64,000 bases of DNA from Rhytidiadelphus loreus (Eukaryota > Streptophyta > Bryopsida > Hypnales > Hylocomiaceae). The notes below the pieces were generated by a model that worked only from the letters and a program-made list of their open reading frames with translations, was not told the origin of the DNA and made no database searches. Positions 27,436 to 40,887 of this stretch are shown one piece after another. Both the position numbers and the translations under genes were made by a program. Each line of letters opens with the position of its first letter. Positions within the stretch are counted from its first letter, which is position 1. The DNA lies in assembly GCA_947034895.1 (NCBI GenBank), contig OX344763.1, positions 53,257,025 through 53,321,024 of the forward strand. The letters run 5' to 3'.

Positions 27436-27966
27436 ATGAATATTTCTTTGGATATTTGGATTTAGGAATAATTGCCACTTGCACCACATGTTTACACATT
27501 CTTTTTCACTTGAATTTCATGAGTTCCAATTTTCTATGACATGAAAGTTCAACGCAAGGTTCGTGCATCAATTTCTAATTTAAAGTTCAAGGTCATTCAA
27601 TGTCACCACCGAATGAATATTTCTTTGGATATTTGGATTTAGGAATAATTGCCACTTGCACCACATGTTTACACATTCTTTTTCACTTGAATTTCATGAG
27701 TTCCAATTTTCTATGACATGAAAGTTCAACGCAAGGTTCGTGCATCAATTTCTAATTTAAAGTTCAAGGTCATTCAATGTCACCACCGAATGAATATTTC
27801 TTTGGATATTTGGATTTAGGAATAATTGCCACTTGCACCACATGTTTACACATTCTTTTTCACTTGAATTTCATGAGTTCCAATTTTCTATGACATGAAA
27901 GTTCAACGCAAGTTTCGTGCATCAATTTCTAATTTAACGTCCAAGGTCATTCAATGATACCACCGA
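27436..27966. repeat. Run of three near-identical single units
   Basis: Units at 27,436, 27,613 and 27,790 share TTTAGGAATAATT, TATGAC and AGTTC. The first two also share TTAAAGTTC and TCACCACCG; the third switches to TTAACGTCC and has a private AAGTTTCGTGC (about 27,910). A related run stands at 30,091-30,798. Single-unit amplification is the simplest reading. Confidence 0.8.
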
Positions 27967-30900
27967 ATGTATATTTCTTTGGATATTTGGATTTAAGAAT
28001 AATTGCCACTTCCACTACATGTTTACACATTCTTTTTCACTTGAATTTCATGAGTTCCAATTTTCTATGACATGAAAGTTCAACGCAAGGTTCGTGCATC
28101 AATTTCTAATTTAACGTCCAAGGTCATTCAATGATACCACCGAATGTATATTTCTTTGGATATTTGGATTTAAGAATAATTGCCACTTCCACTACATGTT
28201 TACACATTCTTTTTCACTTGAATTTCATGAGTTCCAATTTTCTATGACATGAAAGTACAACGCAAGGTTCGTGCATCAATTTCTAATCTAACGTTGAAGG
28301 TCATTCAATGTTACCGCCGAATGAATATTTCTTTGGATATTTGGATTTAAGAAGAATTGCCACTTGCACCACATGTTTACACATTCTTTTTCACTTGAAT
28401 ATCATGAGTTCCAATTTTCTAGGACATGAAAGTTCAACGCAAGGTTCGTGCATCAATTTCTAATTTAAAGTTCAAGGTCATTCATTGTCACCACCGAATG
28501 AATATTTCTTTGGATATTTGGATTTAAGAATAATTGCCACTTGCACCACATGTTTACACATTCTTTTTCACTTGAATTTCATAAGTTCCAATTTTCTATG
28601 ACATGAAAGTACAACGCAAGGTTCGTGCCTCAATTTCTAATCTAACGTTGAAGGTCATTCAATGTCACCACCGAATGAATATTTCTTTGGATATTTGGAT
28701 TTAAGAATAATTGCCACTTCCACTACATGTTTACACATTCTTTTTCACTTGAATTTCATGAGTTCCAATTTTCTATGACATGAAAGTTCAACGCAAGGTT
28801 CGTGCATCAATTTCTAATTTAACGTCCAAGGTCATTCAATGATACCACCGAATGAATATTTCTTTGGATATTTGGATTTAAGAATAATTGCCACTTGCAC
28901 CACATGTTTACACATTCTTTTTCACTTGAATTTCATGAGTTCCAATTTTCTATGACATGAAAGTACAACGCAAGGTTCGTGCATCAATTTCTAATCTAAC
29001 GTTGAAGGTCATTCAATGTTACCACCAAATGAATATTTTTTTCGATAATTGGATTTAAGAAGAATTGCCACTTGCACCACATGTTTACAAATTCTTTTTC
29101 ACTTGAATTTCATGAGTTCCAATTTTCTATGACATGAAAGTTCAACGCAAGGTTCGTGCATCAATTTCTAATTTAAAGTTCAAGGTCATTCAATGTCACC
29201 ACCGAATGAATATTTCTTTGGATATTTGGATTTAAGAATAATTGCCACTTGCACCACATGTTTACACATTCTTTTTCACTTGAATTTCATGAGTTCCAAT
29301 TTTCTATGACATGAAAGTTCAACGCAAGGTTCGTGCATCAATTTCTAATCTAACGTTGATGGTGATTCAATGTCACTACCGAATGAATATTTCTTTGGAT
29401 ATTTGGATTTAAGAGTAATTGCCACTTGCACCACATGTTTACACATTCTTTTTCACTTGAATTTCATGAGTTCCAATTTTCTATGACATGAAAGTACAAC
29501 GCAAGGTTCGTGCATCAATTTCTAATCTAACGTTGAAGGTCATTCAATGTTACCACCAAATGAATATTTTTTTCGATAATTGGATTTAAGAAGAATTGCC
29601 ACTTGCACCACATGTTTACACATTCTTTTTCACTTGAATTTCATGAGTTCCAATTTTCTATGACATGAAAGTTCAACGCAAGGTTCGTGCATCAATTTCT
29701 AATTTAAAGTTCAAGGTCATTCAATGTCACCACCGAATGAATATTTCTTTGGATATTTGGATTTAAGAAGAATTGCCACTTGCACCACATGTTTACACAT
29801 TCTTTTTCACTTGAATTTCATGAGTTCCAATTTTCGATGACATGAAAGTACAACGCAAGGTTCGTGCCTCAATTTCTAATCTAACGTTGAAGGTCATTCA
29901 ATGTCACCACCGAATGAATATTTCTTTGGATATTTGGATTTAAGAAGAATTGCCACTTCCACTACATGTTTACACATTCTTTTTCACTTGAAATTCATGA
30001 GTTCCAATTTTCTAGGACATGAAAGTTCAACGCAAGGTTCGTGCATCAATTTCTAATTTAAAGTTCAAGGTCATTCAATGTCACCACCGAATGAATATTT
30101 CTTTGGATATTTGGATTTAGGAATAATTGCCACTTGCACCACATGTTTACACATTCTTTTTCACTTGAATTTCATGAGTTCCAATTTTCTATGACATGAA
30201 AGTTCAACGCAAGGTTCGTGCATCAATTTCTAATTTAAAGTTCAAGGTCATTCAATGTCACCACCGAATGAATATTTCTTTGGATATTTGGATTTAGGAA
30301 TAATTGCCACTTGCACCACATGTTTATACATTCTTTTTCACTTGAATTTCATGAGTTCCAATTTTCTATGACATGAAAGTTCAACGCAAGGTTCGTGCAT
30401 CAATTTCTAATTTAAAGTTCAAGGTCATTCAATGTCACCACCGAATGAATATTTCTTTGGATATTTGGATTTAGGAATAATTGCCACTTGCACCACATGT
30501 TTACACATTCTTTTTCACTTGAATTTCATGAGTTCCAATTTTCTATGACATGAAAGTTCAACGCAAGGTTCGTGCATCAATTTCTAATTTAACGTCCAAG
30601 GTCATTCAATGATACCACCGAATGTATATTTCTTTGGATATTTGGATTTAGGAATAATTGCCACTTGCACCACATGTTTACACATTCTTTTTCACTTGAA
30701 TTTCATGAGTTCCAATTTTCTATGACATGAAAGTTCAACGCAAGGTTCGTGCATCAATTTCTAATTTAACGTCCAAGGTCATTCAATGATACCACCGAAT
30801 GTATATTTCTTTGGATATTTGGATTTAAGAATAATTGCCACTTCCACTACATGTTTACACATTCTTTTTCACTTGAATTTCATGAGTTCCAATTTTCTAT

Positions 30901-33660
30901 GACATGAAAGTTCAACGCAAGGTTCGTGCATCAATTTCTAATTTAACGTCCAAGGTCATTCAATGATACCACCGAATGTATATTTCTTTGGATATTTGGA
31001 TTTAAGAATAATTGCCACTTCCACTACATGTTTACACATTCTTTTTCACTTGAATTTCATGAGTTCCAATTTTCTATGACATGAAAGTACAACGCAAGGT
31101 TCGTGCATCAATTTCTAATCTAACGTTGAAGGTCATTCAATGTTACCGCCGAATGAATATTTCTTTGGATATTTGGATTTAAGAAGAATTGCCACTTGCA
31201 CCACATGTTTACACATTCTTTTTCACTTGAATATCATGAGTTCCAATTTTCTAGGACATGAAAGTTCAACGCAAGGTTCGTGCATCAATTTCTAATTTAA
31301 AGTTCAAGGTCATTCATTGTCACCACCGAATGAATATTTCTTTGGATATTTGGATTTAAGAATAATTGCCACTTGCACCACATGTTTACACATTCTTTTT
31401 CACTTGAATTTCATAAGTTCCAATTTTCTATGACATGAAAGTACAACGCAAGGTTCGTGCCTCAATTTCTAATCTAACGTTGAAGGTCATTCAATGTCAC
31501 CACCGAATGAATATTTCTTTGGATATTTGGATTTAAGAATAATTGCCACTTCCACTACATGTTTACACATTCTTTTTCACTTGAATTTCATGAGTTCCAA
31601 TTTTCTATGACATGAAAGTTCAACGCAAGGTTCGTGCATCAATTTCTAATTTAACGTCCAAGGTCATTCAATGATACCACCGAATGAATATTTCTTTGGA
31701 TATTTGGATTTAAGAATAATTGCCACTTGCACCACATGTTTACACATTCTTTTTCACTTGAATTTCATGAGTTCCAATTTTCTATGACATGAAAGTACAA
31801 CGCAAGGTTCGTGCATCAATTTCTAATCTAACGTTGAAGGTCATTCAATGTTACCACCAAATGAATATTTTTTTCGATAATTGGATTTAGGAAGAATTGC
31901 CACTTGCACCACATGTTTACAAATTCTTTTTCACTTGAATTTCATGAGTTCCAATTTTCTATGACATGAAAGTTCAACGCAAGGTTCGTGCATCAATTTC
32001 TAATTTAAAGTTCAAGGTCATTCAATGTCACCACCGAATGAATATTTCTTTGGATATTTGGATTTAAGAATAATTGCCACTTGCACCACATGTTTACACA
32101 TTCTTTTTCACTTGAATTTCATGAGTTCCAATTTTCTATGACATGAAAGTTCAACGCAAGGTTCGTGCATCAATTTCTAATCTAACGTTGATGGTGATTC
32201 AATGTCACTACCGAATGAATATTTCTTTGGATATTTGGATTTAAGAGTAATTGCCACTTGCACCACATGTTTACACATTCTTTTTCACTTGAATTTCATG
32301 AGTTCCAATTTTCTATGACATGAAAGTACAACGCAAGGTTCGTGCATCAATTTCTAATCTAACGTTGAAGGTCATTCAATGTTACCACCAAATGAATATT
32401 TTTTTCGATAATTGGATTTAAGAAGAATTGCCACTTGCACCACATGTTTACACATTCTTTTTCACTTGAATTTCATGAGTTCCAATTTTCTATGACATGA
32501 AAGTACAACGCAAGGTTCGTGCATCAATTTCTAATCTAACGTTGAAGGTCATTCAATGTTACCACCAAATGAATATTTTTTTCGATAATTGGATTTAAGA
32601 AGAATTGCCACTTGCACCACATGTTTACACATTCTTTTTCACTGGAATTTCATGAGTTCCAATTTTCTATGACATGAAAGTACAACGCAAGGTTCGTGCA
32701 TCAATTTCTAATCTAACGTTGAAGGTCATTCAATGTTACCGCCGAATGAATATTTCTTTGGATATTTGGATTTAAGAAGAATTGCCACTTGCACCACATG
32801 TTTACACATTCTTTTTCACTTGAATATCATGAGTTCCAATTTTCTAGGACATGAAAGTTCAACACAAGGTTCGTGCATCAATTTCTAATTTAAAGTTCAA
32901 GGTCATTCAATGTCACCACCGAATGAATATTTCTTTGGATATTTGGATTTAAGAAGAATTGCCACTTGCACCACATGTTTACACATTCTTTTTCACTTGA
33001 ATTTCATGAGTTCCAATTTTCTATGACATGAAAGTACAACGCAAGGTTCGTGCCTCAATTTCTAATCTAACGTTGAAGGTCATTCAATGTCACCACCGAA
33101 TGAATATTTCTTTGGATATTTGGATTTAAGAAGAATTGCCACTTCCACTACATGTTTACACATTCTTTTTCACTTGAAATTCATGAGTTCCAATTTTCTA
33201 GGACATGAAAGTTCAACGCAAGGTTCGTGCATCAATTTCTAATTTAAAGTTCAAGGTCATTCAATGTCACCACCGAATGAATATTTCTTTGGATATTTGG
33301 ATTTAGGAATAATTGCCACTTGCACCACATGTTTACACATTCTTTTTCACTTGAATTTCATGAGTTCCAATTTTCTATGACATGAAAGTTCAACGCAAGG
33401 TTCGTGCATCAATTTCTAATTTAAAGTTCAAGGTCATTCAATGTCACCACCGAATGAATATTTCTTTGGATATTTGGATTTAGGAATAATTGCCACTTGC
33501 ACCACATGTTTATACATTCTTTTTCACTTGAATTTCATGAGTTCCAATTTTCTATGACATGAAAGTTCAACGCAAGGTTCGTGCATCAATTTCTAATTTA
33601 ACGTCCAAGGTCATTCAATGATACCACCGAATGTATATTTCTTTGGATATTTGGATTTAA
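27790..33660. repeat. Mosaic 16/18-unit block duplication
   Basis: About 27,790-29,670 matches 30,622-32,505 at a spacing of 2,832 bp (16 units); the private TTCATTGTCACC is at 28,481 and 31,313. From about 29,670 to 30,408 the match continues at 3,186 bp (18 units), with CTTGAAATTC at 29,987 and 33,173 and TTTATACATTC at 30,323 and 33,509. Around 33,590 the spacing falls back to 16 units. So two units, including an extra TTTCGATAATT unit (32,392 and 32,569), were gained in the second copy and two TTTAGG units lost later. CACAAGG at about 32,874 also occurs at 23,125, which suggests that the inserted pair came from the core. Confidence 0.75.
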
Positions 33661-35200
33661 GAATAATTGCCACTTCCACTACATGTTTACACATTCTTTT
33701 TCACTTGAATTTCATGAGTTCCAATTTTCTATGACATGAAAGTACAACGCAAGGTTCGTGCGTCAATTTCTAATCTAACGTTGAAGGTCATTCAATGTCA
33801 CCACCAAATGAATATTTTTTTCGATAATTGGATTTAAGAAGAATTGCCACTTGCACCACATGTTTACACATTCTTTTTCACTTGAATTTCATGAGTTCCA
33901 ATTTTCTATGACATGAAAGTTCAACGCAAGGTTCGTGCATCAATTTCTAATTTAACGTCCAAGGTCATTCAATGATACCACCGAATGAATATTTCTTTGG
34001 ATATTTGGATTTAAGAATAATTGCCACTTGCACCACATGTTTACACATTCTTTTTCACTTGAATTTCATGAGTTCCAATTTTCTATGACTTGAAAGTACA
34101 ACGCAAGGTTCGTGCATCAATTTCTAATCTAACGTTGATGGTGATTCAATGTTACCACCGAATGAATATTTCTTTGGATATTTGGATTTAAGAATAATTG
34201 CCACTTGCACCACATGTTTACACATTCTTTTTCACTTGAATTTCATGAGTTCCAATTTTCTATGACATGAAAGTTCAACGCAAGGTTCGTGCATCAATTT
34301 CTAATTTAACGTCCAAGGTCATTCAATGATACCACCGAATGTATATTTCTTTGGATATTTGGATTTAAGAAGAATTGCCACTTGCACCACATGTTTACAC
34401 ATTCATTTTCACTTGAATTTCATGAGTTCCAATTTTCTAGGACATGAAAGTTCAACGCAAGGTTCGTGCATCAATTTCTAATTTAACGTCCAAGGTCATT
34501 CAATGATACCACCGAATGAATATTTCTTTGGATATTTGGATTTAAGAATAATTGCCACTTCCACTACATGTTTACACATTCTTTTTCACTTGAATTTCAT
34601 GAGTTCCAATTTTCTATGACATGAAAGTACAACGCAAGGTTCGTGCATCAATTTCTAATCTAACGTTGAAGGTCATTCAATGTCACCACCAAATGAATAT
34701 TTTTTTCGATAATTGGATTTAAGAAGAATTGCCACTTGCACCACATGTTTACACATTCTTTTTCACTTGAATTTCATGAGTTCCAATTTTCTATGACATG
34801 AAAGTTCAACGCAAGGTTCGTGCATCAATTTCTAATTTAACGTCCAAGGTCATTCAATGATACCACCGAATGAATATTTCTTTGGATATTTGGATTTAAG
34901 AAGAATTGCCACTTGCACCACATGTTTACACATTCTTTTTCACTTGAATTTCATGAGTTCCAATTTTCTATGACTTGAAAGTACAACGCAAGGTTCGTGC
35001 ATCAATTTCTAATCTAACGTTGATGGTGATTCAATGTTACCTCCGAATGAATATTTCTTTGGATATTTGGATTTAAGAATAATTGCCACTTGCACCACAT
35101 GTTTACACATTCTTTTTCACTGGAATTTCATGAGTTCCAATTTTCTATGACATGAAAGTACAACGCAAGGTTCGTGCCTCAATTTCTAATTTAACGTCCA
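33550..35200. repeat. 5-unit (885-bp) tandem block duplication
   Basis: x and x + 885 match from about 33,550 to 34,315. Markers: TATGACTTGAAAG (34,084 and 34,969), ATGGTGATTCAATGTTACC, the TTTCGATAATT unit (33,808 and 34,693), and CTTCCACTACATG. Differences include GTGCGTC (33,760) against GTGCATC and TTACCACCG against TTACCTCCG (35,036). About 1.9 copies. Confidence 0.82.
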
Positions 35201-35755
35201 AGGTCATTCAATGTCACCACCGAATGAATATTTCTTTGGATATTTGGATTTAAGAAGAATTGCCACTTGCACCACATGTTTACACATTCTTTTTCACTTG
35301 AATTTCATGAGTTCCAATTTTCTATGACATGAAAGTTCAACGCAAGGTTCGTGCATCAATTTCTAATTTAACGTCCAAGGTCATTCAATGTCACCACCGA
35401 ATGAATATTTCTTTGGATATTTGGATTTAAGAATAATTGCCACTTGCACCACATGTTTACACATTCTTTTTCACTGGAATTTCATGAGTTCCAATTTTCT
35501 ATGACATGAAAGTACAACGCAAGGTTCGTGCCTCAATTTCTAATTTAACGTCCAAGGTCATTCAATGTCACCACCGAATGAATATTTCTTTGGATATTTG
35601 GATTTAAGAAGAATTGCCACTTGCACCACATGTTTACACATTCTTTTTCACTTGAATTTCATGAGTTCCAATTTTCTATGACATGAAAGTTCAACGCAAG
35701 GTTCGTGCATCAATTTCTAATTTAAAGTTCAAGGTCATTCAATGTCACCACCGAA
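35048..35755. repeat. Dimer (354 bp) present twice
   Basis: Units at 35,048 and 35,402 share AATAATT, CACTGGAATTTC, GTGCCTC and TTAACGTCC. They alternate with AAGAATT units at 35,225 and 35,579, of which the second switches to TTAAAGTTC. GTGCCTC combined with TTAACGTCC is rare elsewhere, so the pairing is a useful marker of a local copy event. Confidence 0.75.
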
Positions 35756-36439
35756 TGAATATTTCTTTGGATATTTGGATTTAAGAATAATTGCCACTTC
35801 CACTACATGTTTACACATTCTTTTTCACTTGAATTTCATGAGTTCCAATTTTCTATGACATGAAAGTTCAACGCAAGGTTCGTGCATCAATTTCTAATTT
35901 AACGTCCAAGGTCATTCAATGTCACCACCGAATGAATATTTCTTTGGATATTTGGATTTAAGAATAATTGCCACTTGCACCACATGTTTACACATTCTTT
36001 TTCACTTGAATTTCATGAGTTCCAATTTTCTATGACATGAAAGTTCAACGCAAGGTTCGTGCATCAATTTCTAATCTAACGTCCAAGGTCATTCAACGAT
36101 ACCACCGAATGTATATTTCTTTGGATATTTGGATTTAAGAAGAATTGCCACTTGCACCACATGTTTACACATTCATTTTCACTTGAATTTCATGAGTTCC
36201 AATTCTCTAGGACATGAAAGTTCAACGCAAGGTTCGTGCATCAATTTCTAATTTAAAGTTCAAGGTCATTCAATGTCACCACCGAATGAAAATTTCTTTG
36301 GATATTTGGATTTAAGAATAATTGCAACTTGCACCACATGTTTACACATTCTTTTTCACTTGAATTTCATGAGTTCCAATTTTCTAGGACATGAAAGTTC
36401 AACGCAAGGTTCGTGCATCAATTTCTAATTTAACGTCCA

Positions 36440-38200
36440 AGGTCATTCAATGTCACCACCGAATGAATATTTCTTTGGATATTTGGATTTAGGAATAATT
36501 GCCACTTGCACCACATGTTTACACATTCTTTTTCACTTGAATTTCATGAGTTCCAATTTTCTATGACATGAAAGTTCAACGCAAGGTTCGTGCATCAATT
36601 TCTAATTTAAAGTTCAAGGTCATTCAATGTCACCACCGAATGAATATTTCTTTGGATATTTGGATTTAAGAAGAATTGCCACTTGCACCACATGTTTACA
36701 CATTCTTTTTCACTTGAATTTCATGAGTTCCAATTTTCTATGACATGAAAGTACAACGCAAGGTTCGTGCCTCAATTTCTAATCTAACGTTGAAGGTCAT
36801 TCAATGTCACCACCGAATGAATATTTCTTTGGATATTTGGATTTAAGAATAATTGCCACTTCCACTACATGTTTACACATTCTTTTTCACTTGAATTTCA
36901 TGAGTTCCAATTTTCTATGACATGAAAGTTCAACGCAAGGTTCGTGCATCAATTTCTAATTTAACGTCCAAGGTCATTCAATGATACCACCGAATGAATA
37001 TTTCTTTGGATATTTGGATTTAAGAATAATTGCCACTTGCACCACATGTTTACACATTCTTTTTCACTTGAATTTCATGAGTTCCAATTTTCTATGACAT
37101 GAAAGTACAACGCAAGGTTCGTGCATCAATTTCTAATCTAACGTTGAAGGTCATTCAATGTTACCACCAAATGAATATTTTTTTCGATAATTGGATTTAA
37201 GAAGAATTGCCACTTGCACCACATGTTTACACATTCTTTTTCACTTGAATTTCATGAGTTCCAATTTTCTAGGACATGAAAGTTCAACGCAAGGTTCGTG
37301 CATCAATTTCTAATTTAAAGTTCAAGGTCATTCAATGTCACCACCGAATGAATATTTCTTTGGATATTTGGATTTAGGAATAATTGCCACTTGCACCACA
37401 TGTTTACACATTCTTTTTCACTTGAATTTCATGAGTTCCAATTTTCTATGACATGAAAGTTCAACGCAAGGTTCGTGCATCAATTTCTAATTTAAAGTTC
37501 AAGGTCATTCAATGTCACCACCGAATGAATATTTCTTTGGATATTTGGATTTAAGAATAATTGCCACTTGCACCACATGTTTACACATTCTTTTTCACTT
37601 GAATTTCATGAGTTCCAATTTTCTATGACATGAAAGTACAACGCAAGGTTCGTGCCTCAATTTCTAATCTAACGTTGAAGGTCATTCAATGTCACCACCG
37701 AATGAATATTTCTTTGGATATTTGGATTTAAGAATAATTGCCACTTCCACTACATGTTTACACATTCTTTTTCACTTGAATTTCATGAGTTCCAATTTTC
37801 TATGACATGAAAGTTCAACGCAAGGTTCGTGCATCAATTTCTAATTTAACGTCCAAGGTCATTCAATGATACCACCGAATGAATATTTCTTTGGATATTT
37901 GGATTTAAGAATAATTGCCACTTGCACCACATGTTTACACATTCTTTTTCACTTGAATTTCATGAGTTCCAATTTTCTATGACATGAAAGTACAACGCAA
38001 GGTTCGTGCATCAATTTCTAATCTAACGTTGAAAGTCATTCAATGTTACCACCAAATGAATATTTTTTTCGATAATTGGATTTAAGAAGAATTGCCACTT
38101 GTACCACATGTTTACACATTCTTTTTCACTTGAATTTCATGAGTTCCAATTTTCTAGGACATGAAAGTTCAACGCAAGGTTCGTGCATCAATTTCTAATT
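36440..38200. repeat. 5-unit (885-bp) tandem block duplication, second instance
   Basis: x and x + 885 match from about 36,440 to 37,315, nearly two exact copies. The order is TTTAGGAATAATT, GTGCCTC with CTAACGTTG, CTTCCACTACATG, TTACCACCAAATG, then the TTTCGATAATT unit (37,171 and 38,056). Small differences are AAGAATT/AATAATT, GAAGGTCATT/GAAAGTCATT (38,031) and TTGCACC/TTGTACC (38,100). It has the same unit number as the block at 33,550 but a different unit order. Confidence 0.85.
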
Positions 38201-38763
38201 TAACGTCCAAGGTCATTCAATGTCACCACCGAATGAATATTTCTTTGGATATTTGGATTTAAGAATAATTGCCACTTGCACCACATGTTTACACATTCTT
38301 TTTCACTTGAATTTCATGAGTTCCAATTTTCTAGGACATGAAAGTTCAACGCAAGGTTCCGGCATCAATTTCTAATTTAAAGTTCAAGGTCATTCAATGT
38401 CACCACCGAATGAATATTTCTTTGGATATTTGGATTTAAGAATAATTGCCACTTGCACCACATGTTTACACATTCTTTTTCACTTGAATTTCATGAGTTC
38501 CAATTTTCTAGGACATGAAAGTTCAACGCAAGGTTCGTGCATCAATTTCTAATTTAACGTCCAAGGTCATTCAATGTCACCACCGAATGAATATTTCTTT
38601 GGATATTTGGATTTAAGAAGAATTGCCACTTGCACCACATGTTTACACATTCTTTTTCACTTGAATTTCATGAGTTCCAATTTTCTATGACATGAAAGTA
38701 CAACGCAAGGTTCGTGCATCAATTTCTAATTTAACGTCCAAGGTCATTCAATGTCACCACCGG

Positions 38764-39117
38764 ATGAATATTTCTTTGGATATTTGGATTTAAGAATAAT
38801 TGCCATTTCTACTACATGTTTACACATTCTTTTTCACTTGAATTTCATGAGTTCCAATTTTCTATGACATGAAAGTTCAACGCAAGGTTCGTGCATCAAT
38901 TTCTAATTTAACGTCCAAGGTCATTCAATGATACCACCGAATGAATATTTCTTTGGATATTTGGATTTAAGAATAATTGCCATTTCTACTACATGTTTAC
39001 ACATTCTTTTTCACTTGAATTTCATGAGTTCCAATTTTCTATGACATGAAAGTTCAACGCAAGGTTCGTGCATCAATTTCTAATTTAACGTCCAAGGTCA
39101 TTCAATGATACCACCGA
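38764..39117. repeat. Pair of units with CCATTTCTACTACATG
   Basis: Only the units at 38,764 and 38,941 carry CCATTTCTACTAC in place of CCACTTCCACTAC; I saw no other copies. They are adjacent and otherwise nearly identical, so this is a recent one-unit duplication. The first is preceded by the private junction CACCGGATG. Confidence 0.8.
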
Positions 39118-40887
39118 ATGAATATTTCTTTGGATATTTGGATTTAAGAATAATTGCCACTTGCACCACATGTTTACACATTCTTTTTCACTTGAATTTC
39201 ATGAGTTCCAATTTTCTATGACATGAAAGTTCAACGCAAGGTTCGTGCATCAATTTCTAATTTAACGTCCAAGGTCATTCAATGATACCACCGAATGAAT
39301 ATTTCTTTGGATATTTGGATTTAAGAATAATTGCCACTTCCACTACATGTTTACACATTCTTTTTCACTTGAATTTCATGAGTTCCAATTTTCTATGACA
39401 TGAAAGTACAACGCAAGGTTCGTGCATCAATTTCTAATCTAACGTTGAAGGTCATTCAATGTTACCACCAAATGAATATTTCTTTGGATATTTGGATTTA
39501 AGAAGAATTGCCACTTGCACCACATGTTTACACATTCATTTTCACTTGAATTTCATGAGTTCCAATTTTCTAGGACATGAAAGTTCAACGCAAGGTTCGT
39601 GCATCAATTTCTAATTTAACGTCCAAGGTCATTCAATGATACCACCGAATGAATATTTCTTTGGATATTTGGATTTAAGAATAATTGCCACTTCCACTAC
39701 ATGTTTACACATTCTTTTTCACTTGAATTTCATGAGTTCCAATTTTCTATGACATGAAAGTACAACGCAAGGTTCGTGCGTCAATTTCTAATCTAAAGTT
39801 GAAGGTCATTCAATGTCACCACCAAATGAATATTTTTTTCGATAATTGGATTTAAGAAGAATTGCCACTTGCACCACATGTTTACACATTCTTTTTCACT
39901 TGAATTTCATGAGTTCCAATTTTCTAGGACATGAAAGTTCAACGCAAGGTTCGTGCATCAATTTCTAATTTAAAGTTCAAGGTCATTCAATGTCACCACC
40001 GAATGAATATTTCTTTGGATATTTGGATTTAAGAATAATTGCCACTTACACCACATGTTTACACATTCTTTTTCACTTGAATTTCATGAGTTCCAATTTT
40101 CTATGACATGAAAGTACAACGCAAGGTTCGTGCCTCAATTTCTAATCTAACGTTGAAGGTCATTCAATGTCACCACCGAATGAATATTTCTTTGGATATT
40201 TGGATTTAAGAATAATTGCCACTTCCACTACATGTTTACACATTCTTTTTCACTTGAATTTCATGAGTTCCAATTTTCTATGACATGAAAGTTCAACGCA
40301 AGGTTCGTGCATCAATTTCTAATTTAACGTCCAAGGTCATTCAATGATACCACCGAATGAATATTTCTTTGGATATTTGGATTTAAGAATAATTGCCACT
40401 TGCACCACATGTTTACACATTCTTTTTCACTTGAATTTCATGAGTTCCAATTTTCTATGACATGAAAGTTCAACGCAAGGTTCGTGCATCAATTTCTAAT
40501 TTAACGTCCAAGGTCATTCAATGATACCACCGAATGAATATTTCTTTGGATATTTGGATTTAAGAACAATTGCCACTTGCACCACATGTTTACACATTCT
40601 TTTTCACTTGAATTTCATGAGTTCCAATTTTCTATGACATGAAAGTACAACGCAAGGTTCGTGCCTCAATTTCTAATCTAACGTTGAAGGTCATTCAATG
40701 TCACCACCGAATGAATATTTCTTTGGATATTTGGATTTAAGAATAATTGCCACTTCCACTACATGTTTACACATTCTTTTTCACTTGAATTTCATGAGTT
40801 CCAATTTTCTATGACATGAAAGTTCAACGCAAGGTTCGTGCATCAATTTCTAATTTAACGTCCAAGGTCATTCAATGATACCACCGA

